A stretch of DNA of 64,000 bases. It comes from a bacterium. Lineage in GTDB: Bacteria > Patescibacteriota > Saccharimonadia > Saccharimonadales > Saccharimonadaceae. Both the position numbers and the translations under genes were made by a program. Below, one piece after another: positions 43,470 through 51,945 of the stretch. The notes beneath the pieces are model-generated. The model saw nothing but the letters and a program-made list of their open reading frames with translations, had not been told where the DNA came from and made no database searches. Each line of letters starts with the position of its first letter. Positions within the stretch are counted from its first letter, which is position 1. The stretch covers positions 1 to 64,000 of the forward strand of contig JAUIFG010000001.1 of NCBI GenBank assembly GCA_030429445.1, in the 5' to 3' direction.

Positions 43470-44839
43470 AAAAATCAAAATTTGATTTTGACTTGATTGT
43501 TATCGGAAGTGGAGCAGGGGGGAGCGCAGCCGCAACCATCGCCGCACGCGAAGGCAAGCGAGTTGCAATCGTCGAAGCCGATACCTTTGGAGGTAATAGT
43601 CCTAATTGGGGCGACGTCCCTATCAAATCCCTCCTCCATGCCGCCCACCTGTATGATCAAGCCCGTCGAGGTTCTCGTTTCGGCATCCGATCTGGTGCAA
43701 TGAGCTATAACTATCCCAGCCTCCACAACTGGAAAAAACTCGCTGTCAAACGCACTGGTGCTGGTGATAATCGTACGTATTATGACAACCAGGGCATCAC
43801 AACCCTTCACGGTCTCGCCCATTTTTTGACCCCTCACGAAATTAATGTGAATCGTCGGCATTATTCTGCCCAATCGTTTATTATCGCGACTGGTGCTGAT
43901 TGGAAAATACCTGATATCCAAGGCAGTGATTCTACCCCGCTGATGACACCCCGCAAACTATTGGATTCGACTCGTCTGCCAAAATCACTCTATATCGTTG
44001 GCGGCGGAACGACAGGTGTTGAAATCGCCCAACTGATGTCTATTTTTGGCGTCAAAGTTATCATTGCCGACGTTGCTTCTCGCCTATTACCTGATTATGA
44101 AACAGAGGCAGGGGAGTTATTAGAAAAAATACTGGTCAAACAAAAAAACGCCCATGTACTCACCCAGGCTCGCACTGTTGCAATCGAAAAAGAAAACATC
44201 GCTCACCGCGTTACTTATAGCCGTGGCGGACACGAACATTCCCTACGTGTCGACCAAGTGCTTGTCTGCGCCGGACGTAAACCAAATGTCGATTTGGGTC
44301 TAGAAAATGCTGGTGTCACCTACACGGACAAAGGCATCGTTGTTGACGACCATCTGCGAACAACCGCCAAGCACATCTACGCGACTGGAGATGTGTTAGG
44401 TGAAGTATCAGGACACACGCATACTGCGTTGATGCAGAGCCGAATCGCCGCCCACAATATACTGACAAAGAAGAAGATATCTCCCGATTACACTGCGACT
44501 CCCCATGTTATTTTCACCTACCCATCCATCGCAAGCGTGGGCCTTACCGAAGACGATTGCCTTCGTCGTGATTTACATATTAATAAATCCCTTGTTCCTC
44601 TTTCCGTCGTTGCTCGCAGCAATGTTAGTGACTTTAACGACGGATTCGTAAAACTAATCGCAAACAAACGCGGCGTATTAATCGGCGCAACAATTATGGC
44701 GCCGGATGCGGGTGAGTCAATTCACGAATTAGCGCTAGCTATAAAGCATGGCCTGACGACAGCTGAAATCGCAAATACACCACATGCATTCCTGACATGG
44801 AGTGAAGCTATCCGAGTTGCAGCCAGCAAAATTAGTTAA
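43466..44839 (+). CDS. Pyridine nucleotide-disulfide oxidoreductase homologue lacking redox cysteines
   Basis: 457 residues with the full dihydrolipoamide dehydrogenase/mercuric reductase layout: FAD motif VIGSGAGGSAA (12-22), NAD motif YIVGGGTTGVEIA (about 172-184), HIYATGDV (about 307-314), and a C-terminal dimerisation domain. The redox site that is normally GGTCxNxGCIPSK reads GGNSPNWGDVPIK: both cysteines are replaced (Ser45, Asp50). The C-terminal catalytic His is also lost (AFLTWSE, Phe442). It should bind FAD and NAD(P) but cannot do thiol-disulfide exchange. ATGA overlap with the ATP-cone gene. Confidence 0.87.
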   Translation: MKKSKFDFDLIVIGSGAGGSAAATIAAREGKRVAIVEADTFGGNSPNWGDVPIKSLLHAAHLYDQARRGSRFGIRSGAMSYNYPSLHNWKKLAVKRTGAGDNRTYYDNQGITTLHGLAHFLTPHEINVNRRHYSAQSFIIATGADWKIPDIQGSDSTPLMTPRKLLDSTRLPKSLYIVGGGTTGVEIAQLMSIFGVKVIIADVASRLLPDYETEAGELLEKILVKQKNAHVLTQARTVAIEKENIAHRVTYSRGGHEHSLRVDQVLVCAGRKPNVDLGLENAGVTYTDKGIVVDDHLRTTAKHIYATGDVLGEVSGHTHTALMQSRIAAHNILTKKKISPDYTATPHVIFTYPSIASVGLTEDDCLRRDLHINKSLVPLSVVARSNVSDFNDGFVKLIANKRGVLIGATIMAPDAGESIHELALAIKHGLTTAEIANTPHAFLTWSEAIRVAASKIS

Positions 44840-44868
44840 CACGTTAACTATTAACATGTTAACTAATT
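44830..44868. repeat. TTAACAYGTTAA palindrome overlapping the flavoprotein stop codon
   Basis: 18-bp arms AATTAGTTAACAYGTTAA around CTA, with one mismatch (G-U in RNA). The stop TAA (44837-44839) lies inside the left arm. Same element type as 4976-5010 and 45674-45695. Confidence 0.75.
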
Positions 44869-45004
44869 TAGGGTAAATACTTTATTTTTATTCTATTTAT
44901 ATTTGCTTTTTTTATAAAAAAATATTATTGTATACAAGTCCACCGATCAGATCGGTCGCTCATTACACATGTTGCGTCGCAACACCTCCCCCGTTAGGAG
45001 CATT

Positions 45005-45307
45005 ATGAAGATCGCTATAGCCGCCACGGGCACTATTGCCCCGACGCCGCCTGGCATTCAAATCAAAAGGTTGAATAGTACTCTAAATATCAGCGGAGTA
45101 ACCAACTATAAACGGGTCCAGAAATTTGTCGGGGATTCCATCGCAAAACTCAGCGGTGGCGACGAACGTCTGTGCCAATTCGAGGCGCTTGACGATCAGT
45201 TGTTTGTTGTGTTCTATGACCCAAACCGAATAACGATCGAGGCGATTGAAAAGAACGTGTCTGAAGCACTCATAGCTTCATGCGTCCGCCAACCCAACCT
45301 CGACTAA
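45005..45307 (+). CDS. Hypothetical protein
   Basis: 100 residues starting MKIAIAATGTIAPTPPGIQ. An alpha-beta pattern with LFVVFYDPNRITIEAIEKN suggests a small ferredoxin-like fold. TAGGAG precedes ATG 45005. Its stop overlaps the next start (TAATG). Not recognised. The leader holds two short hairpins (ACCGATCAGATCGGT and GTTGCGTCGCAAC). Confidence 0.6.
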   Translation: MKIAIAATGTIAPTPPGIQIKRLNSTLNISGVTNYKRVQKFVGDSIAKLSGGDERLCQFEALDDQLFVVFYDPNRITIEAIEKNVSEALIASCVRQPNLD

Positions 45308-45582
45308 TGCGTATTGGTATAGCACTGGCATGTGCCGGCATAAATGGCCAGCAATCGACAACCTACGACTGGTTTGAGACACAAGAATCACTGGATGCTA
45401 TCAATAATCGGATTCGACAGATGGCAAGTGAATCGTATTCTCTTTTCGATCTCGAAGAGCCAATGAAGCACACCAGCCGTCCCGACACATATATGTTTGC
45501 GCTCGTAATTGCCGAAAGTGACCAAAATTTGTTTCATTGGTTCAGATTTCGACAAACGGCGATCGGGCAGGAGCAAAACTGA
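45307..45582 (+). CDS. Hypothetical protein coupled to the preceding gene
   Basis: 91 residues from MRIGIALACAGI. Contains TTYDWFETQESLDAINNRI and FRFRQTAIGQEQN. ATG 45307 shares its A with the upstream TAA; an earlier in-frame ATG lies inside the upstream gene. A terminator follows 15 bp after the stop. Not recognised. Confidence 0.55.
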   Translation: MRIGIALACAGINGQQSTTYDWFETQESLDAINNRIRQMASESYSLFDLEEPMKHTSRPDTYMFALVIAESDQNLFHWFRFRQTAIGQEQN

Positions 45583-45597
45583 CGCAACGTGAATATA

Positions 45598-45632
45598 CCT
45601 CGTTATCCAGCAGTATCGGATAACGAGGTTTT
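45598..45632 (+). terminator. Intrinsic terminator after the 45005-45582 pair
   Basis: CCTCGTTATCC pairs with GGATAACGAGG across a 9-base loop, followed by TTTTCATTTT. The rest of 45633-45867 holds the palindrome at 45674-45695 and a weak GCAGGG/CCCTGC hairpin near 45811-45835; no gene is seen there. Confidence 0.9.
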
Positions 45633-45673
45633 CATTTTGGGAATTTTTATAGCCAGCTAATAGCTATGATAGT

Positions 45674-45695
45674 ATTAGTTAACATGTTAACTAAT
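45674..45695. repeat. Perfect 22-bp palindrome with TTAACATGTTAA core
   Basis: ATTAGTTAACATGTTAACTAAT is identical to its reverse complement. It lies in an intergenic stretch, 40 bp after a terminator, so unlike its relatives it is not at a gene end, which favours a protein-binding site. Confidence 0.75.
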
Positions 45696-45867
45696 TGTGT
45701 GTAGAGAAATAATTCGCGTTGCGTATCAAATAGCTTTATTTTCTCTCTGGTTTACTCACAGGCAGTAATTAACAAAATACCAAGCGCCAATCGATACGCC
45801 CAGCAGGGTAGTTGAGTGCCCTGCCCTATTTGTTAAGCTCAAGCGACTGTAAAAAAATCCCGACTAA

Positions 45868-47067
45868 TCACTCGTATAATTTTTTCAACGCCAAAACAAA
45901 CCCGGCTTCTTTCATGCCGACGTGGTTTTCGGTAACGTAATCGTACAAATCATTCGTGGCGGATTTCATGTATTTTGCCAAGCGTTGGTTGACCTTGTCT
46001 TTGGACCACTTTTCGTCGGCGCGATTTTGTACCCATTCCAAATACGACACGATGACTCCTCCGGCATTCGCGATAATATCGGGAACCAGCACGTGCCCTT
46101 TGTCACCTAAATATTCGTGCGCGTCAAACGTCACGGGACTATTGGCCATTTCTACCAGATATTTTGCCTTTACCGCCTTCATGTTTTCTTTGCTGACGGC
46201 ATCCTCTAGCCCAGCCAACACCAACACGTCAACATCGAGTGCAATTAATTCTTCATTGGTAATTTGCTTGCCCTGTTTATAATCAGTGAAACGACCTTTG
46301 CTGTCCTTGAACTGTTGTAGTACATCAGCATCAAACCCATCGGCATTATATACGGCACCCTGCGAGTCACTAGCAGCGACCAGTGTCCAGTCTGGGCGCA
46401 TCTCGGCAACAGTAGCTGCAAAGAACGAGCCGACGTTTCCAAAACCCTGTACAGCATAGGTCAAAGGTTTTTCTCCATTACCCTCGAGCGTTAGCCACTC
46501 AATCAACGATAATACTCCTCCGCGACCTGTCGCGGCATCACGTCCTAGACTACCGCCATTTGGAATGCTCTTACCGGTAAAACTGGCTCGCGATGTGTCG
46601 CCAGTCAGCTGTTCGTATTCATCAACCATCCAGTCGATAATCGTCGAATTGGTGTTAACGTCTGGCGCTGGTACGTCCTGGTCTGGGCCGATATGCTGAT
46701 GCAAGCCACGTACATATTTGCGAGTCAGCTCTTCGAGCTCTTCTGCGCTCAGTTCGCGCGGGTTGACTTCGATTCCACCCTTACCGCCACCCAGTGGCAA
46801 ACCAACGGCTGCGGTCTTGAAACTCATCAATGTCGCCAAAGTTTTGACTTCGTCCAAAGTGACGTTTTGATGATAGCGAATACCACCCTTGTAAGGGCCA
46901 CGTTGATTGTTGTGCTGTACGCGATAGGCATTGAATGATTTGCCGTTATCCAAGTCTATTTTGAATATATGTTCGGCATTTGCCTTTTTGACTTGCTTTT
47001 GTACATTTTCGTCCAAACCTAAACGCCCAGTCGCTAGATCCAAGAATCGATGAGTGTCATCGAGCAT
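45868..47067 (-). CDS. gdhA: Glutamate dehydrogenase
   Basis: 399 residues. N-terminal domain with GPYKGGIRYHQNV, the catalytic Lys region PLGGGKGGI, PAPDVNTNSTIIDWM; Rossmann domain with TYAVQGFGNVGSF; and NAGGVIVSYLEW near the C-terminus. Interconverts glutamate and 2-oxoglutarate plus ammonia. ATG 47067 is chosen for GGAGG 7 nt upstream; the frame extends to 47115. With RocD it could channel ornithine-derived nitrogen through glutamate. Confidence 0.95.
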   Translation of the reverse strand: MLDDTHRFLDLATGRLGLDENVQKQVKKANAEHIFKIDLDNGKSFNAYRVQHNNQRGPYKGGIRYHQNVTLDEVKTLATLMSFKTAAVGLPLGGGKGGIEVNPRELSAEELEELTRKYVRGLHQHIGPDQDVPAPDVNTNSTIIDWMVDEYEQLTGDTSRASFTGKSIPNGGSLGRDAATGRGGVLSLIEWLTLEGNGEKPLTYAVQGFGNVGSFFAATVAEMRPDWTLVAASDSQGAVYNADGFDADVLQQFKDSKGRFTDYKQGKQITNEELIALDVDVLVLAGLEDAVSKENMKAVKAKYLVEMANSPVTFDAHEYLGDKGHVLVPDIIANAGGVIVSYLEWVQNRADEKWSKDKVNQRLAKYMKSATNDLYDYVTENHVGMKEAGFVLALKKLYE

Positions 47068-47142
47068 GCTACACCTCCGCTTATTTAAGAAATTCGTTGA
47101 ACCCTCATCATACACCTTTTGCGCCTAACGAGCTAGCCAAGA

Positions 47143-47175
47143 AAAAATCCCCAGCCATTTGACTGAGGGGTTTTT
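47143..47175 (-). terminator. Terminator of initiator tRNA
   Basis: AAAAACCCC and GGGGATTTTT arms around a loop, immediately downstream of the minus-strand tRNA 3' end and followed by T-rich sequence. Confidence 0.82.
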
Positions 47176-47176
47176 C

Positions 47177-47253
<77 letters not shown>

Positions 47254-47306
47254 ATATATACCATTATATAGTAGCACTTTAACTGTATTTTTACAAGTAG
47301 CACCTC

Positions 47307-47750
47307 TTAACTGGCATTGGACTTGCTATCAAACAGAAAATCCATCCATTGTTCGAAAGGAGGTTGTTTGATGGGTACTGTTGGTACAAAGGTCGAATCA
47401 GATTTATCATCAACCGCCTTTGCACGCTCGGAATTAGGTGGCAAGACTAAGACATGCTCGCCCGGACTAGCCAGTCCAAGACGACGCTTTAACTCGAGCG
47501 TCTGATACTCGGCACTCTTGAAATAACGCTGTTCAAATTGCAGATTTTCAGTTTGTAGCTCGGCAAGGTGCAACTGACGACTCTTGCCATCAATGACTCG
47601 TTGCAACTGATAATTACGCTCTACCGCCTGAACCGACGCAATCGCCCAACTAACAGCAATAACCAGAGCAACCGTTAGCACGAGATTGTTTGACGTCAGA
47701 TATTCATGCTGGAGATGATATACAATACGCTTGAGTTTTCTATTTTGCAT
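47307..47750 (-). CDS. FtsB/DivIC-like septum protein
   Basis: 147 residues: short cytoplasmic basic N-terminus, one membrane segment (about 22-40), a coiled coil (about 45-90 with LHLAELQTENLQFEQRYF), the DivIC-like RLGLASPGEHVLVLP, then a Pro-rich end. FtsB/DivIC proteins join the divisome. Monocistronic between two tRNAs. Confidence 0.78.
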   Translation of the reverse strand: MQNRKLKRIVYHLQHEYLTSNNLVLTVALVIAVSWAIASVQAVERNYQLQRVIDGKSRQLHLAELQTENLQFEQRYFKSAEYQTLELKRRLGLASPGEHVLVLPPNSERAKAVDDKSDSTFVPTVPIKQPPFEQWMDFLFDSKSNAS

Positions 47751-47877
47751 GGTCTTCTCTATTATAGCCTAAGAGCTAGTCGCTATCTAATCTGTTGCTG
47801 GTAAATTCCAACCTTAAAATTTTCATTCTAGATGTTAAAATAGATACGTATACTATTCGTTTTTTCACTCTTGGTAC

Positions 47878-47953
47878 GGGGCTGTAGCTCATCGGTTAGA
47901 GCAGGCGGCTCATAACCACTTGGTAGTAGGTTCGATTCCTACCAGCCCCACCA
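47878..47953 (+). tRNA. tRNA-Ile2 (CAU, substrate of TilS)
   Basis: 76 nt with encoded CCA: acceptor GGGGCTG/CAGCCCC, GTAGCTCATCGGTTAGAGC, and anticodon arm AGGCGGCTCATAACCACTTGG, which matches the Ile2 pattern of other bacteria rather than either tRNA-Met. It needs lysidine at C34 to read AUA. -10 TATACT at 47849-47854. Confidence 0.88.
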
Positions 47954-47988
47954 AAAGTGAGTAAATGAAAGACAACGAAATCACATGT

Positions 47989-48204
47989 CTATTGACGATC
48001 GTGTGTGCGCTTGCGACGAACTACAAATGAGGCAACGATTGCGACAACAATCATCGTGACAAGTGGCGCGATAATGGCAAAACTGGCACCATCTGTAATC
48101 TGCTGAAAATAGCCGGTATTTGGGGCTGATGGAGCCGTACAAGTATCATACGCTCCTGCGCCGTAAGCGTTATCTGGACTACCGGTACAGTTATAATTCG
48201 CCAT
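47989..48204 (-). CDS. Small membrane-anchored protein with APNTG motif
   Basis: 71 residues: a short extracytoplasmic N-terminus with two Cys (MANYNCTGSPD, AYDTCTAPS), a SAPNTG motif at residues 26-31, then a membrane helix (about 43-61) and basic tail RRKRTHDRQ. The order motif-helix-positive tail resembles a sortase signal, but no leader peptide is present. AGGAGA precedes the ATG. Function unknown. Confidence 0.65.
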   Translation of the reverse strand: MANYNCTGSPDNAYGAGAYDTCTAPSAPNTGYFQQITDGASFAIIAPLVTMIVVAIVASFVVRRKRTHDRQ

Positions 48205-48312
48205 TGTGTTTTACTTCTCCTACTACACCGATAATACCATAAACGGATAGCGATAAACCACTAAAAAGGTATTGACCAAAAAATGTATTGGTGGTTTAAT
48301 AAACATACTATT

Positions 48313-48957
48313 ATGTTCGAGAATTTACATGATGCAACAGCAACCTATGATGCCCTAGATGCTCGACCCGAGACATCAAGTGTTGCTGATTTTTTTGCCT
48401 TCGAAGAGCAAAAAGCTCAAATACTAGAGAGAATTACTGATGGCGAACAAACAAGTCACATGGAGCAATTGGCCTGTGACACCTTGGGGCATGACCGGGA
48501 TACAATCGAAGCTGCGCTTCGCGACCTCGAACGTGCAGAATTAATTCGTAAAAACTACGATAACCTCACGGCGGCCAATAACGTTATCGTTCGCTACGAA
48601 CTTGTTCACAAAATCCCAACAGACGACATTTCCATATCGCCAGTCGCTCATCCCGCAATCCTCAAAAAACTCACAAATCTCACCGATCGTGCATATGGCA
48701 CAGAGGCAGAACAAGCTCGTAATACTTACGGTGATATCAATAGTCTTGATGCAGTAGAATGGTGCCTAAAAGAAATTTTATCAAGAGCTGACAAGGCAAT
48801 TGGAAGTGGTAAACAGATTGTTAACTTCGAAGAGATTCGTCGATACATGATCGACTGCTTGTGCGATGAAAGCGTGCAAAAATGGCAACCAGCCTATGCT
48901 ACTGCCGTCCAGCAAGCTACCCAGCTTTTTGAACAGCATCTCGATAGTAACGACTAG
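48313..48957 (+). CDS. Hypothetical cytoplasmic protein with winged-helix-like segment
   Basis: 214 residues from MFENLHDATATYDAL. Residues 45-90 (HMEQLACDTLGHDRDTIEAALRDLERAELI) look like a winged helix; the rest is helical and acidic. ATG 48313 chosen over an upstream in-frame ATG (48283) lacking any ribosome site. Overlaps the convergent gene by 4 bp. Possible regulator, not recognised. Confidence 0.62.
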   Translation: MFENLHDATATYDALDARPETSSVADFFAFEEQKAQILERITDGEQTSHMEQLACDTLGHDRDTIEAALRDLERAELIRKNYDNLTAANNVIVRYELVHKIPTDDISISPVAHPAILKKLTNLTDRAYGTEAEQARNTYGDINSLDAVEWCLKEILSRADKAIGSGKQIVNFEEIRRYMIDCLCDESVQKWQPAYATAVQQATQLFEQHLDSND

Positions 48958-49439
48958 TTAGCTTGTAGCCTTTTCAGCTGTTCCTCAAACCGTTCGTGTA
49001 GCTTTCGTCGCTCTGTTAATCTTTTTTGTAATTTCGCTAACTCTAAATGATCGAGATGTGTTTGCACACCATCAATTTGCTCTTGATAGCGTTGCATTGT
49101 CTCTTCATTGCGTCTGATTCTGTCTTTTTGGGCTTGAATTGCATCTTCTTTTGACTTGATAACACTCCCGGTTCCCTCGGTAAAACCCATATTAGCATCA
49201 TGCTCTGCAACGTCCTGAAGGCGTGATACACGTGCGGCAACAGCTGGTCCGCCACGACCCTGTTGATGCATAGCAAAGACTTCGTCATTCGTTAACGTAT
49301 TAATATCAAATGGCCGACTGCTTCCTACCGTGTCATCCCATGTTGTAACGTCATCATCCTGATCTAGGTACTCATCCCTAGACAGCGCTTCGTCGAATGG
49401 TTGGCTTTGAAGGTCATATTGGTTTTGTTTGTGATTCAT
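48954..49439 (-). CDS. Hypothetical coiled-coil protein
   Basis: 161 residues. An acidic, disordered N-terminus (RDEYLDQDDDVTTWDD) is followed by a long C-terminal coiled coil (about 95-161) rich in Gln/Arg/Glu (MQRYQEQIDGVQTHLDHLE). ATG 49439 lies 6 nt after -10 TATAAT (49446-49451), so leaderless. Not recognised. Confidence 0.65.
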   Translation of the reverse strand: MNHKQNQYDLQSQPFDEALSRDEYLDQDDDVTTWDDTVGSSRPFDINTLTNDEVFAMHQQGRGGPAVAARVSRLQDVAEHDANMGFTEGTGSVIKSKEDAIQAQKDRIRRNEETMQRYQEQIDGVQTHLDHLELAKLQKRLTERRKLHERFEEQLKRLQAN

Positions 49440-49587
49440 ACGGTTATTATAGCCCACCTATCAAGAAACTCCACAAGGTGCTCTGCACATCCCTGTGGAG
49501 TTCATGACACCTGTTTGTTTGATTTTATGGTAGCATTGTTTACGCTTATGCTGCAAGCCTTCGCCATGAGTTATTTATATATATCCG

Positions 49588-49623
49588 TAAAAAACAAACC
49601 ACCCCCATACGGAGGCGATTTGT
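49588..49623 (-). terminator. Terminator of the 68-residue protein gene
   Basis: On the minus strand ACAAATCGCCTCC pairs (with G-U wobbles) with GGGGGTGGTTTGT around GTAT and is followed by six T. A second hairpin, AACTCCACA/TGTGGAGTT (about 49470-49503), lies further on; nothing else is seen in 49458-49641. Confidence 0.85.
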
Positions 49624-49641
49624 GAAATTACCTAAAAGGTA

Positions 49642-49848
49642 TTATTTCTTCTTTGAGATAGTAAGGAAACCGTTACGTGGGTTTTCCTTTACAACACGAT
49701 CTTCTGGAAGATCAGCTGGTTGACCCTTTTCGTTCTTTTCTACCTTTGCGAAAAAGTAGATTGTCTGTGGCTTGCCACCACGAAGAGTAACTGTTGTGTT
49801 GTGTAGGTAGTATGTTACGCCCTTTGAGTTAGTATGCTTGTAAGCCAT
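49642..49848 (-). CDS. Small basic protein with strong expression signals
   Basis: 68 residues, MAYKHTNSKGVTYYLHNTTV... ending GFLTISKKK: two to three beta strands with an aromatic core and Lys-rich tail, suggestive of a small nucleic-acid or ribosome-associated protein. Expression signals are unusually complete: TTGACA-17-TAATCT promoter, AAAGGAGG before the ATG, and a terminator. I recall similar short proteins in CPR genomes but cannot name a function. Confidence 0.75.
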   Translation of the reverse strand: MAYKHTNSKGVTYYLHNTTVTLRGGKPQTIYFFAKVEKNEKGQPADLPEDRVVKENPRNGFLTISKKK

Positions 49849-49883
49849 TGGTCTTATACCTCCTTTAATGCTATACAGGAGTT

Positions 49884-49912
49884 AGATTACAGGGTCGGAC
49901 GCATCGTGTCAA
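49884..49912 (-). promoter_or_regulatory. Strong sigma70-type promoter of the 68-residue protein
   Basis: -35 TTGACA (49907-49912), 17-bp spacer, -10 TAATCT (49884-49889). The leader of about 30 nt carries AAAGGAGG, in contrast to the leaderless first genes around it. Confidence 0.82.
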
Positions 49913-49933
49913 CACCTAAGAACTTGTTTGTGC

Positions 49934-50557
49934 CTATCTGTTACTCAATTCAAGGATTAGTTTTAAGATCAACAGTCCAATTAACCTCACAAAAATCATT
50001 ATGATGATAAGCACGCATATGAGGACTGACCAACCAGCAAAATCGGCTGACCACAGAGGTGAAGCAAAGCTGTGACTGTATGCATCCGGTTTTGGTAATT
50101 TGACAGTTGACTTTAGTTCACCCGACGAACCATACTGCTCGAGGTAATCCACAGTACATTGTAGATACGCCTGTGAATAACTGGTGTATCTTGGTGCACA
50201 AACGTCCTGAGCTTTTTTATATATATTGCCGTTTGGATTACTACCACCACCAGCATCATTGATAATTTGCTGACTATCCTGGTTGTATAAATGCTCGAGG
50301 TAGATAGTCCCCATGTTGGTATTCATGTGCGATGTTACAAACCGCTGTAGATCAAAAAGCCTACTTTTGATCTGATCGACATCACCGTGCGCATCTGCAG
50401 CCAATACCGCTTCGCGACGCTGTATCATGCCAACACTATTAAGACGCAGAAACGTTGCCGCCAAAAAACCAAACAACACCAGCAAAATCAGCAGTTGCCA
50501 CGTACGAACGTACTGTAAATGCCTGATGCTACGTTTTACTCCTTGATTCTCTGCCAC
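49934..50557 (-). CDS. Two-span membrane protein with extracytoplasmic domain
   Basis: 207 residues: membrane helix about 20-38, an extracytoplasmic domain (about 40-170) with a Cys pair (DVCAPRYTSYSQAYLQCTVDYLEQYG), and a second helix (about 175-197) with a short tail. No family recognised; the general type (anchored at both ends with a helical outside domain) recalls envelope or cell-contact proteins. Starts opposite murC. Confidence 0.68.
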   Translation of the reverse strand: MAENQGVKRSIRHLQYVRTWQLLILLVLFGFLAATFLRLNSVGMIQRREAVLAADAHGDVDQIKSRLFDLQRFVTSHMNTNMGTIYLEHLYNQDSQQIINDAGGGSNPNGNIYKKAQDVCAPRYTSYSQAYLQCTVDYLEQYGSSGELKSTVKLPKPDAYSHSFASPLWSADFAGWSVLICVLIIIMIFVRLIGLLILKLILELSNR

Positions 50558-50694
50558 GATCCCACCGTTTACTGGTACCAGTATAGCATGAGCGTCTCTG
50601 TTGAATATGCAAATTACTTTACTTCATTGCGAGGCACAAAAACCAAGACAACAGTGTAGCGACAAAGATGTAAGTCGAGTATACTAATGGTGTT

Positions 50695-51945
50695 ATGAAC
50701 ATATACTTTTGCGGTATCGGTGGTGTTGGAATTGGGCCATTGGCTGAAATCGCGCTTGATGCTGGTTACACCATTCAAGGATCGGACAAAAATAAGGGGA
50801 TAGTGACTCAGCATCTCGAAAGTCGTGGTATCGGCATTGATTATGATCAATCGGGAGCTCATCTGCGTGCAGTCCACGAACAGCAGCCTGTTGATTGGTT
50901 TGTTTATACTGCTAGCATTACCGACGACCATCCCGAACTAATAGCAGCAAGGTCGCTTGGCATCAGGACATCAAAACGTGACGAGCTACTAAAAACCATC
51001 GTTGAAGAAAAAGAAATGCAACTCATTGGAGTCACCGGCACGCACGGCAAAACAACGACAACAGCGATGACCGTCTGGACAATGAAGCAATTGGGCATTC
51101 CTGTTAGCTATTCAATTGGGGCAACAATGTCATTTGGACCAAGTGGACACTTCGACCCAAACAGCAGGTACTTTGTCTACGAATGCGACGAGTTTGACCG
51201 AAACTTTTTACAATTTCAGCCTGAACTTTCATTAATCACATCCATTGACTACGATCATCCAGATATTTACAAATCGCCCGATGATTACGCTTCGGCATTC
51301 CGCCAATTTATCGATCAAAGCAAATGGTGCATATTGTGGCGCAATGATGCCAGTCTTGTTGGCGAAATAAAGAATGGATGGGTACTTGGCAATGAGGATA
51401 CTTCAAAAATTAGCCTGCCCGGCCAGCACAATCGAAACAACGCTCAATTGGTCGTTAAGGCCATGGAACGACTGGGTGTTGAAGGTGATGTAGTGGGCGC
51501 AGTCAACTCATTCCCTGGCACAAACCGTCACTTTGAAAAACTGGCCCCAAACCTCTACTCAGATTATGGTCATCACCCCGCTGAAATTGCCGCAACCTTG
51601 CAGGAAGCCCGTGAGCTGAGCAGTAAAGTCGTGTTAGTATACGAACCTCATCAGAACGTACGGCAACATGAACTACGCTCTCAATACACCGACTGTTTCG
51701 AATTGGCAGATACTGTTTACTGGCTACCCACCTATCTCACACGAGAAGATCCCGAGCTAATCGTGTTAACTCCAGCCGAGCTGAGCGCAAACATTACAAA
51801 TCATGATAGCGTTATCATAGCTAATACAGACAGCAAATTATGGGAAAACATCGAAAAAGCACGCCATGAAGAAGCGCTCGTACTCGTAATGGGTGCTGGG
51901 ACTATTGATGATTGGGTCCGAAAAAAGCTCGCTGAAAAAAATTAG
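50695..51945 (+). CDS. murC: UDP-N-acetylmuramate--L-alanine ligase-like Mur ligase
   Basis: 416 residues, slightly short for MurC (about 450-490). N-terminal Rossmann GIGGVGIGPLA (7-17), P-loop IGVTGTHGKTTTTAM (about 104-118), and MurC-type DYGHHPAEIAATL (about 290). Adds L-Ala to UDP-MurNAc with ATP. Mpl-type ligases are the alternative, but length and DYGHHPAE favour MurC. -10 TATACT (50680-50685) ends 9 nt before the ATG. Confidence 0.88.
   Translation: MNIYFCGIGGVGIGPLAEIALDAGYTIQGSDKNKGIVTQHLESRGIGIDYDQSGAHLRAVHEQQPVDWFVYTASITDDHPELIAARSLGIRTSKRDELLKTIVEEKEMQLIGVTGTHGKTTTTAMTVWTMKQLGIPVSYSIGATMSFGPSGHFDPNSRYFVYECDEFDRNFLQFQPELSLITSIDYDHPDIYKSPDDYASAFRQFIDQSKWCILWRNDASLVGEIKNGWVLGNEDTSKISLPGQHNRNNAQLVVKAMERLGVEGDVVGAVNSFPGTNRHFEKLAPNLYSDYGHHPAEIAATLQEARELSSKVVLVYEPHQNVRQHELRSQYTDCFELADTVYWLPTYLTREDPELIVLTPAELSANITNHDSVIIANTDSKLWENIEKARHEEALVLVMGAGTIDDWVRKKLAEKN

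Noticed and set aside
43475-43921. 148-codon minus-strand frame
   Set aside because: Antisense to the FAD/NAD motifs of the flavoprotein.
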